Part shown: piece by piece, positions 60,801 through 64,000 of the stretch
Layout: each line of letters begins with the position of its first letter
Numbering within the stretch: the first letter of the stretch is position 1
Source of the DNA: Acridotheres tristis
Lineage: Eukaryota; Chordata; Aves; Passeriformes; Sturnidae
Length of the DNA: 64,000 bases
Assembly: GCA_037013685.1 (NCBI GenBank)
Contig: CM072891.1
Span: 18,824,501 to 18,888,500, forward strand
Reading direction: 5' to 3'
Translations under genes and position numbers: made by a program
The notes under the pieces: generated by a model
Database searches by the model: none
What the model saw: only the letters and a program-made list of their open reading frames with translations
Told to the model about the DNA's origin: nothing

Positions 60801-63524
60801 ATTATTGCAAGTATTCTGTTTTCCTTTGAGAAATGACATGAAATACTTATTTTGAATTGTCTCAGCAGAACTTCAACCAGAGTTTCACTTCTCTTGGATG
60901 AAAGAAGGTTTTACTTCCAATTCCCACTCTACTCCAGCTGGCCAACCTCCTTGAGAATTTTATCTGTTGAAGTGCAGTTTCTGTGTGGTCAGCCTGCCTA
61001 GTTCATGGCAGCAGTTCAAGCCAGCCGGGGAACAGGACTTATTATGAAGAAATAAATAATTTTGTTCCTATACTATGGTTACTATGAAACACCCCTATGA
61101 GAAAATACAATTTTATGTTGTAATGTCTTCAATCAAAGTATTTCACATCAGATAAACAAATGAAAACAAAACATCGAAATGAAATCTTTGTACTTCCAAT
61201 TTGCAGAAATAATTTAAAATCTCTGTTTTGTAAAGGGCTCCATTTTTCTCTTCTAATTTGAGACAAACAGAAATGTTGAAATGTCAGATGTTCTGGAAAG
61301 GACAAGAACTTTGAAACAAATGACAGAAGCCTAAAATCAAATTTAACACCGAGGGTACTGGTAGAGCTGTAGCTGTAATATGAGTTATCAGTTGCACATG
61401 TTTATGATGATTTCTCTTCAGTATGAAATTATTAACTCCCTTTGTCTCTTGCAAACACAGATATGTGAACAGCATAAATCAAGGTGGCTTCCTAGTTACA
61501 TACTTCATAAGAAAAAGTATGACTGTACACAAACCTCTCAGGATCTATGCAGTTTTGATTACTGAAATAGCTCAAGGGGTGAAGCCTCAATTTAATCAAT
61601 GAATCAGCACATCTTCTTAAGTAAAGGTCAGAACTAACAGTTTTAATCAGGTTTCAAGTTTCTACAGTTTTGGTTTTTTTACTCAAGCTAATGCATGCTT
61701 ACTGATTTTCTTAAGTTATCACTTTCCACCAGATTTCACATCAAATAATCAAATATATGTCCTTACAATCAATATTTACATTTCCACCTAGAGACAAACT
61801 CAAGGTACAGAATTTGGGTGCAGATTCATGAAGATGAGAATTAAGTCCTGGCTTTGATCTGACTCATTCTGAGGAAACAACACTTGGATCTAGACTTCAA
61901 AACAATGAGCATCCTGCATGTTGTCCAATTTAAGAATGTACAGATCAACATCCAAAAACTGTCTGATTTCAAATCTTTCCCCGACAGAATGAAACCTGTT
62001 TGTTTTCACAGTCTCCAACCTTGTGATGCATTCCAAGGACTTGAGATATTGACACAATCCAAAGGAGAAAACTGCTCTGTAAGAATTTTCTAGATCCCGC
62101 TTCTAGGGTTTTTATCTTTAAAGTCAACTTAGTCCTTTGTAGAAAAAGTTCTGATTTGTGATTGCCAAGTTTACATATAAAGCTTGTAGCTGTGTGTCTA
62201 CAGCAATTTTCTATGTTATTTCAAGTATTTATTTCAATACATCATTACCTAAACTAGGAAGTCATGTAGATTAAGATTTTGCTCTTGGAGGCAGCAAAAC
62301 CTGGGGTTAGGACCCACGTTCAGGTACTTGACATTGGTTACAATGGTGCTAATACAGTGAATGGAGTTACACCTGATTTATAACAATACATCTGAGGTTA
62401 GAAATTGGCTCTGAGAGTCTACAAAAGGGTTGAGTTGCTTATATTTTAATTATTTTCATGCTACAGTTTAAGTCAGTGATTTAAGAGCAATAAATGTCCC
62501 CATGCAATCTCAACTAAATGGTTCATTAAATATAGTAAACACAATACAGAAGAAATAAATTTAACTTTGTTTAGCCTAAAGCAAGTGAAGTATGCTTTTT
62601 AGCAGCATAAAATCTTTTCTTGAAATTCTGACTAATAACTGGTAATTAAAGAGAGTATACAGAAGAGATTAAAAAAACCTAACATTAAGCAATGCCAAAC
62701 CATGGCAAAAAAGGCTTAGTCTCAAAAACATCCACTGATAACTGCACAGGAGGAATAATGAGTAAGGTGACTGAGTAGCTACAGAGCCAATGAATGTACC
62801 TATCAAATACTTTTTTAGAAATTACACATTCATCTGGTACACAGGTGGGTTGGACCAAGAAAGTAAGACAGACTTCTTAGAAAGACTGAAGGATTGTACT
62901 GAATAATGTATGGAGAAATACATTAAGAGTCGTGTAAAATTTTTAGACTAGAACCATTTGCCTGTTTTCCAGCACAGGATTCTTTCTACCACATCATTCT
63001 TCAAAAAAGAAATGCCATCAAATAGCTCATACTTAATGCTTTTGGCAGTTCACATAACAAAGAAAAATGATTTTGATTATCACTCTACACAGAAGATATA
63101 CAATATATATCTGCAATGACATCACTAGGACACTGCATCATGAACATCTGAAAGATGAAGGCACTCAGCAACTCAGAAACACAACAGAAGTCCATTAAAA
63201 ATATTCTCTGTATCTAGAGAATGAGTTTTAGGGAAGGATCCAACAAATCAGTAGCCAACTTTCTGAAATAGTCACGAATGAATAATTTTATTTCAGTCAT
63301 GTATTTATTAAACAACCTGTTGTGTTTTAAGATGAAACAAAAGAGAAGAAAACGTGTAAACTGAATTCTGCAAGTTGTGGGAAAGGAGAACAAAACCTGA
63401 ACCTCATGTGAGGCAATACTACAATTTTCCTTCAAGCCATGTACCAAGAGGAGCCCAGGCACTTGGACTTACCAGCAGAGTGCAGGAAACTGCAGAAGAT
63501 GAGCAGTACCAGGGTTGGGAGCAT
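18708..63524 (-). CDS. MUC6: Mucin-6-like secreted gel-forming mucin (complete gene model, 44 coding exons)
   Basis: Secreted oligomerising mucin of gastric glands; the chicken orthologue is the beta-subunit of egg-white ovomucin (family knowledge). The hand-built model chains 44 exons with every phase matching, totals 8,424 coding nt and gives about 2,807 residues. The order is signal peptide; D1 (residues about 57-395); D2 (396-760); D' and D3 (761-1213); cysteine-free PTS region (about 1214-2714); cystine knot (2715-2807). There is no D4, VWC or CYS domain and no GDPH cleavage site, which is the MUC6 architecture and not that of MUC2, MUC5AC or MUC5B. Phrases such as CSTWGGGHFSTFD and RPYRFHGVCTY match remembered human MUC6. 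The position beside AP2A2 agrees. Not provable here: use of each PTS exon, and completeness of the array in the assembly. Confidence 0.93.
19125..19193 (+). mobile_element. CR1 LINE 3'-end fragment
   Basis: GATTAGATGATCCTTGTGGG, then CCTTTCCAGCTTGGGATAG and GATTCTATGATCTC, match the 3' terminus of avian CR1 elements. It lies in the last intron of MUC6, antisense to the gene, and is heavily 5'-truncated. Confidence 0.7.
20654..20756 (-). CDS. MUC6: MUC6 penultimate exon: cystine knot, first half
   Basis: The acceptor is TTGACAG and the donor AA/GTAAGG. The exon encodes EPCRAVEYEEEITYKGCSTN and continues VTLSRCEGSCPSSTK. It enters in phase 1, joining directly to the PTS exon at 22027, and leaves in phase 2, joining the last exon (AA+G, Lys). 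The VTLSRCEGSC core is diagnostic for mucin and VWF-type cystine knots. It is too short to stand out as an open reading frame. Confidence 0.92.
20757..22026 (-). other. MUC6 intron between last PTS exon and cystine knot
   Basis: About 1.27 kb and AT-rich. I saw no further exon that keeps phase 1-1, though a very small PTS exon could be missed. Confidence 0.6.
22027..22605 (-). CDS. MUC6: MUC6 last PTS exon (579 bp), hybrid of repeat-like and unique sequence
   Basis: The acceptor is CTCCTGGCAG and the donor CATG/GTAATG, phase 1-1, about 193 residues without cysteine. The first third (FTHEQSAV, VTTHKTTATTSISSTSKTSV, SSPLSTRLPSTAT) is clearly related to the 444-bp repeat exons. The rest is unique Ser/Thr/Pro sequence with an NTT sequon. 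It is the mucin O-glycosylation domain just before the cystine knot and may be close to the ancestral copy from which the array grew (inference). Confidence 0.88.
22606..23320 (-). other. MUC6 intron between repeat exon R7 and the last PTS exon
   Basis: 715 bp. Its end next to R7 (GGGAAGGAGCC before the donor, + strand view) resembles the intron flank of A-type repeat exons and not that of other B-type exons. Nothing else was recognised. Confidence 0.6.
23321..23764 (-). CDS. MUC6: MUC6 PTS repeat exon R7 (B position, mosaic)
   Basis: 444 bp, phase 1-1. It has B-type THL at the start but A-type STRLSS at the end, and shares APLET with R5. Its downstream flank is A-like. This suggests that the 3' half came from an A copy by unequal crossover or conversion. 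Confidence 0.9.
23793..24110 (-). mobile_element. LTR-like fragment before R7 (copy 4 of 4)
   Basis: Same segment, retained although the A exon next to it was deleted. Confidence 0.5.
24307..24371 (-). pseudogene. Remnant of an eighth (A-type) repeat exon
   Basis: The acceptor CCTGACAG and the first 65 bp of a repeat exon remain (AFTHEQSAVPHVGTHVTTHK), then the sequence jumps at ACCAGC into the A-to-B intron (CTCTATCC). Reading on meets an in-frame stop after about eight codons, and no donor is visible. The rest of the exon and part of the adjoining intron are deleted, so it should be skipped in mRNA. Confidence 0.85.
24874..25317 (-). CDS. MUC6: MUC6 PTS repeat exon R6 (B position, mosaic)
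   Basis: 444 bp, phase 1-1. It has the A-type TQL near the start but the B-type STWLSS near the end, and private changes SARTT and SPFST. It is the most diverged internal copy. Confidence 0.9.
25345..25660 (-). mobile_element. LTR-like fragment in the R5-R6 intron (copy 3 of 4)
   Basis: Same segment with small indels; this intron is 841 bp rather than 847. Confidence 0.5.
26159..26602 (-). CDS. MUC6: MUC6 PTS repeat exon R5 (A type)
   Basis: 444 bp, phase 1-1, with A-type marks TQL and STRLSS. The middle reads APLET instead of ARQET, a variant shared only with R7. Confidence 0.9.
27105..27548 (-). CDS. MUC6: MUC6 PTS repeat exon R4 (B type)
   Basis: 444 bp, phase 1-1, with B-type marks THL and STWLSS, and ARQET. 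By eye it is almost indistinguishable from R2, including its flanking introns. Confidence 0.9.
27576..27896 (-). mobile_element. LTR-like fragment in the R3-R4 intron (copy 2 of 4)
   Basis: Same segment as at 29813, carried by the segmental duplication. It shares TGTATTGTTGGG at the low end and the AATAAAG on the - strand. Confidence 0.5.
28396..28839 (-). CDS. MUC6: MUC6 PTS repeat exon R3 (A type)
   Basis: 444 bp, phase 1-1, with A-type marks TQL and STRLSS, and ARQET in the middle. It begins AFTHEHSAVPHVG. Its flanking introns match those of R5. Confidence 0.9.
29342..29785 (-). CDS. MUC6: MUC6 PTS repeat exon R2 (B type)
   Basis: 444 bp, phase 1-1. It carries the B-type marks THL near its start and STWLSS near its end, plus ARQET. 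The acceptor is CCTGACAG and the donor CCAG/GTAAGG. It is nearly identical to R4, 2,237 bp away. Confidence 0.9.
29813..30133 (-). mobile_element. LTR-like fragment in the R1-R2 intron (copy 1 of 4)
   Basis: On the - strand the segment has a CCAAT-like box (ACCAATCACAAGCGC), then AATAAAG, GGGCTTTTGTCAC, and an end CCCAACAATACA, the layout of an avian retroviral LTR 3' half. Its 5' limit is vague and no target duplication was found. Copies recur at the same place after every B acceptor. Confidence 0.5.
30633..31076 (-). CDS. MUC6: MUC6 PTS repeat exon R1 (A type)
   Basis: 444 bp, phase 1-1, 148 residues rich in Ser, Thr, Pro and Ala and without cysteine. The acceptor is CCTGAAAG and the donor CCAG/GTAAGG. 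Its first 13 residues (AFTREESTVPHVG) differ from the AFTHEHSAVPHVG of other copies, and the intron upstream is unrelated to the other repeat introns, so this is the 5' edge of the array. Variants: TQL, SIATS, ARQET, STRLSS. Confidence 0.9.
31525..31572 (-). CDS. MUC6: MUC6 PTS micro-exon (48 nt)
   Basis: The acceptor is TTTGTAG and the donor ACAG/GTGAGT. It encodes AREPTRAKTPTTKVVT, phase 1-1. It was found only by splice signals and phase. Without it the frame would also be kept, so it could be alternatively used. Confidence 0.75.
32261..32494 (-). CDS. MUC6: MUC6 PTS exon (234 bp)
   Basis: The acceptor is TTCTGTAG and the donor CCTG/GTAAGG, phase 1-1. It encodes VVTHIRTTLTQPVQHLVKQT followed by Ser/Thr/Pro-rich sequence ending LGTSYP. 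The THI-TT start and the STSS core faintly recall the 444-bp repeat. Confidence 0.85.
32720..32761 (-). CDS. MUC6: MUC6 PTS micro-exon (42 nt)
   Basis: The acceptor is TCATCACAG and the donor GAAG/GTGAGT. It encodes ESEGTEATTQHYPE, phase 1-1. The strong splice sites make it credible despite its size. Confidence 0.72.
33393..33656 (-). CDS. MUC6: MUC6 PTS exon (264 bp)
   Basis: Thr-rich (FTTPNMTTTITTPSITTSV, then TEATTQGTTFSQPKLTT) with an NMT sequon, phase 1-1. The donor is GCAG/GTAAAT. The acceptor is uncertain: CTCCAAAAG gives 33656, and an alternative ATCAG 18 bp inside also keeps the frame. Confidence 0.8.
34684..34863 (-). CDS. MUC6: MUC6 PTS exon (180 bp)
   Basis: The acceptor is TCCTCTTAG and the donor ACTG/GTAGGT, phase 1-1. 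It encodes VTTVQPEVTRSSTTGTLPTV followed by Thr/Ser-rich sequence ending TITSTT. No cysteine. Confidence 0.85.
35447..35705 (-). mobile_element. CR1 LINE, 3' segment (interrupted)
   Basis: The + strand reads CAGAATCATAGAATGACTTG at the 3' tip and GGCAACATCTTCCAGTGTTT further in, typical of the CR1 3' region in reverse orientation. It continues at 36337 after the LTR insertion; the join CCATTATCCCTCAT/CCTATCAC restores the CR1 sequence. Confidence 0.85.
35706..36330 (-). mobile_element. Solo LTR (class II/ERVK-like) nested in CR1, with 6-bp target duplication
   Basis: 625 bp bounded on the - strand by TGTTGGATCCC and CCTTTACA and flanked by CCTCAT on both sides (35700-35705 and 36331-36336). 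On the - strand there is a TATA-like TATAAAAAAT (35973-35984 region) and AATAAA (35833-35838) about 140 bp downstream. No viral coding sequence is present. Six-bp duplications fit class II avian retroviruses (family knowledge). It is sense to MUC6, in the intron between the exons ending 36801 and starting 34863. Confidence 0.82.
36337..36660 (-). mobile_element. CR1 LINE, upstream segment (continuation)
   Basis: Landmarks on the + strand: CCTATCACAACAGGCCCTAC, GGTCTCCATGGAGCCTTGTC, CCAGCCCTCTGGTCATTTTT and CAGCCCAGGATATTATGGC. They continue the CR1 interrupted at 35705, in a region just before the 3' end of the reverse-transcriptase gene and 3' UTR. Heavily decayed. Confidence 0.82.
36801..36848 (-). 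CDS. MUC6: MUC6 PTS micro-exon (48 nt), first of the PTS region
   Basis: The acceptor is TATAACAG and the donor CCAG/GTTAGT. It encodes GQVNMTITPEPSSPSP, phase 1-1, with an NMT sequon. It links the D3 tail to the PTS region. Confidence 0.75.
37631..43450 (-). CDS. MUC6: MUC6 D'-D3 region exons
   Basis: Exons: 43398-43450, 43166-43275, 42280-42431 (TIL-like, GCVCADGLYENLDGKCVP), 41426-41567 (TCNLYGEGHITTFDGQRFVF), 40871-40981, 40342-40527, 39687-39926 (CGLCGNYNG, CXXC present), 39102-39258 (C8 end, CVRDSCGCDIGGDCQCMCDS), 38210-38353 (CDWHYRPCNCPNQ) and 37631-37693 (CYNCSHDEYFDHEEE). D3 mediates disulphide multimerisation of gel-forming mucins in the Golgi (family knowledge). Residues about 761-1213. 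All phases agree. Confidence 0.93.
43906..44516 (+). mobile_element. Solo LTR, avian ERVL-type, antisense to MUC6
   Basis: The LTR starts TGTTTTTGGGCTGGAATGG. It contains GGACAGCTGACCCCACTGAC, AGCAATAAAAGCTCAGG and ATTCACCTTCCCAACAAACC, and ends near GTTGACCCTTGAC. It is flanked by AGAGACA on both sides (43899-43905 and 44517-44523). It is the same family as the minus-strand element at 12895-13461 and lies in the MUC6 intron between the exons starting 43450 and ending 44570. No internal viral sequence. Confidence 0.8.
44570..49052 (-). CDS. MUC6: MUC6 D2 assembly exons (VWD2, C8, TIL)
   Basis: Exons: 48914-49052 (LPCPGRCSLEGGSFVTTFDS), 48641-48745, 48229-48301, 47831-47968, 46886-47047 (GLCGNYNGDTTDDFMTSMD), 46247-46341, 45465-45597 (C8, RCVYQACNYEETFP) and 44570-44819 (TIL, TCTGNQTFSYNTQACDRTCL). 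Residues about 396-760. The join 47831/47047 gives TLGLCGN, so D2 has GLC where D1 and D3 have a full CXXC; human MUC6 D2 reads RGLC there as I recall. In mucins the D1-D2-D'D3 head packs and polymerises in secretory granules. Confidence 0.93.
45655..45788 (+). mobile_element. CR1 LINE 3'-end fragment
   Basis: CCCTGGAGGTATTTGAAAG, GACATTAAGGGACGTGGTG, TAGTGGTGGACTTGGC, and the end AACCAATATGATTCTATG match the 3' tail of avian CR1. It ends about 58 bp before the acceptor of the MUC6 exon starting at 45597, on the opposite strand. Confidence 0.75.
49365..54805 (-). CDS. MUC6: MUC6 D1 assembly exons (VWD1, C8, TIL)
   Basis: Exons: 54565-54805 (CSTWGGGHFSTFDKYQYDFTG), 53957-54083 (QLPYTSNGIQIAPYGRN), 52747-52834 (CGMCGNYDG, CXXC present), 52260-52369 (KFAAMQKMDDPSEICL), 51122-51329 (C8, CSTLSEYSRQCAMSHQ), 50153-50275 (TIL, ECGSPCIKTCSNPEYSC) and 49365-49485 (CVHISQCPCTLNGKTYAPGE). 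Residues about 57-395. The donor of exon 53957 is GTCAGT, a weaker consensus. The exon at 52260-52369 was recognised from its match to human KFAALQKLDDPGEIC. Confidence 0.93.
50435..50500. repeat. Simple AT-rich repeat (ATATTC/ATAGAT type)
   Basis: Short imperfect units of ATATTCATAT and ATAGATATAT repeat in a MUC6 intron. It looks like microsatellite decay, with no other role seen. Confidence 0.7.
55783..55836 (-). CDS. MUC6: MUC6 exon 3 (54 nt), N-terminal linker
   Basis: The acceptor is TATTTTCCAG and the donor GCAG/GTAAAC, phase 1-1. It encodes IRPSGQNRSVEEEYFLPA with an NRS sequon and lies between the signal peptide and VWD1. It was identified from splice sites and phase, and human MUC6 has a linker of similar total length. 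Confidence 0.8.
55837..58059 (-). other. MUC6 intron 2, about 2.2 kb
   Basis: AT-rich. No exon, repeat or RNA gene recognised. Confidence 0.6.
58060..58122 (-). CDS. MUC6: MUC6 exon 2 (63 nt), mature N-terminus
   Basis: The acceptor is CCTTTTCACAG and the donor AGAA/GTAAGT, phase 1-1. It encodes AFEGNYWSHIFYHKQKESLQ and one more Arg. It joins the signal-peptide exon (G+CT, Ala), so the mature protein probably starts near here. Confidence 0.82.
58123..63472 (-). other. MUC6 intron 1, about 5.35 kb
   Basis: The longest intron in the gene. It contains a short (TTTA)n tract at about 58190-58207 and the convergent pair of TCAAGGTCA motifs at 58426-58462. Otherwise it is AT-rich sequence with no exon or repeat that I recognise. 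Confidence 0.6.
58426..58462. promoter_or_regulatory. Convergent pair of TCAAGGTCA nuclear-receptor half-sites
   Basis: TCAAGGTCA on + at 58426-58434 and its reverse complement TGACCTTGA at 58454-58462, 19 bp apart, with partly extended arms (12 of 13 match). This nonamer is the recognised extended half-site for NR5A and ERR orphan receptors (family knowledge). It lies about 300 bp upstream of exon 2 within intron 1. An enhancer role is inference. Confidence 0.4.
63473..63524 (-). CDS. MUC6: MUC6 exon 1: start codon and signal peptide
   Basis: ATG at 63524-63522 on the - strand. It encodes MLPTLVLLIFCSFLHSA, a hydrophobic secretion signal, then donor CTG/GTAAGT in phase 1. An ATG 8 bp upstream is out of frame. 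The site lies about 100 bp after the TATA box. Confidence 0.85.
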
Positions 63525-63627
63525 GATGCATGCCCTGCCTGGGCAGTGTTCTCAGTGCTCCCCACTGCTCCAAGCGGGCAGTGCCAGTGCTGCCACTTTC
63601 TAGGCTGCCCTCTTCAAGCTTGGATGC

Positions 63628-63638
63628 TTTATATATAG
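63628..63638 (-). promoter_or_regulatory. TATA box of MUC6
   Basis: On the - strand CTATATATAAAG ends at 63627. With initiation about 30 bp downstream (near 63600), the 5' UTR would be about 75 nt. A TATA promoter fits a gene expressed strongly in one cell type. Confidence 0.65.
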
Positions 63639-64000
63639 AATTGCAATGCCCTCCCTCATTCCCACAGTTTGCAGGAATTGCAACAGTAGAGTACCCGCCA
63701 AACAGGATCTCCTCTTTATCAAGTTCAACACACCTAAAAGCCACTTAGAGAAAGAAGAAAAAGGAAAATGCAAACCTCCTCCAGTTCATTATCATTCTTA
63801 TAAGGTTTTTATAATGGTTTCTATTTGTAACAGCTCAAACATTTCTACCTGACTTCACTGAACAAATTTGGTATTACACCCAAAAGCAAAAAGACAAATA
63901 ATACACAAATTATGATCACTAGCTGATAAGGAAAGGAATAATATTGGACCAGCACACAAAGTGGAAGAATGAAGTGCAGGAGTTTTGGAACTGCTGAAAA
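63639..64000 (-). promoter_or_regulatory. Upstream flank of MUC6
   Basis: About 360 bp of proximal promoter sequence. I saw no CpG island and no site I could name with confidence. Confidence 0.4.

Noticed and set aside
63528..63532. Upstream ATG eight bases before the MUC6 start
   Set aside because: It is out of frame and does not lead to a signal peptide; the chosen ATG gives a typical hydrophobic leader in phase with exon 2.
1..64000. Prokaryotic-style systems (operons, CRISPR, phage, toxin-antitoxin)
   Set aside because: Gene structure, splice sites and repeats are vertebrate throughout; no direct-repeat spacer arrays or operon-like ORF runs exist.

Overview
This window is vertebrate nuclear DNA, almost certainly from a bird and probably a songbird. 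The evidence is spliced genes with GT-AG introns, CR1 LINE 3' ends, solo LTRs of avian endogenous retrovirus type, and a gene pair matching the mammalian and avian AP2A2-MUC6 neighbourhood. No prokaryotic features, CRISPR arrays or RNA genes were seen. Exon limits were read by hand from splice signals, codon phase and remembered family sequences; no alignment was run.

Positions 1-14865 (+ strand) hold the 3' two thirds of AP2A2, the alpha-2 large subunit of the AP-2 clathrin adaptor. Fifteen constitutive exons run from the trunk (helical solenoid) through the hinge to the ear (appendage) domain and a stop at 14863. A phase-compatible 78-nt cassette exon lies in the hinge (8900-8977), and one intron (10786-11592) has the marks of the minor U12 spliceosome. 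A solo LTR sits in a late intron.

Positions 14866-18707 are the tail-to-tail intergenic or 3'-UTR region.

Positions 18708-63524 (- strand) hold a complete MUC6-type gel-forming mucin. MUC6 is the gastric gland mucin and, in chicken, the beta-subunit of egg-white ovomucin. I could chain 44 coding exons in consistent phase. The coding total is 8,424 nt, exactly divisible by three, giving about 2,807 residues: signal peptide, VWD assemblies D1, D2, D'-D3, a cysteine-free Pro/Thr/Ser (PTS) region of about 1,500 residues, and a C-terminal cystine knot. A TATA box lies about 100 bp upstream of the ATG (63628-63638).

The most unusual part is 23321-31076. The mucin tandem repeat is not inside one giant exon, as in human MUC6, but is spread over seven near-identical 444-bp exons with conserved introns. 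These are arranged as a higher-order A/B repeat of about 2,237 bp, with an eighth, broken exon. Every PTS exon is phase 1-1, so gain or loss of a whole exon keeps the frame. Mobile DNA includes a solo LTR nested in a CR1 with a 6-bp target duplication, two LTRs of one family in opposite orientation, and an LTR-like fragment copied along with the repeat array.
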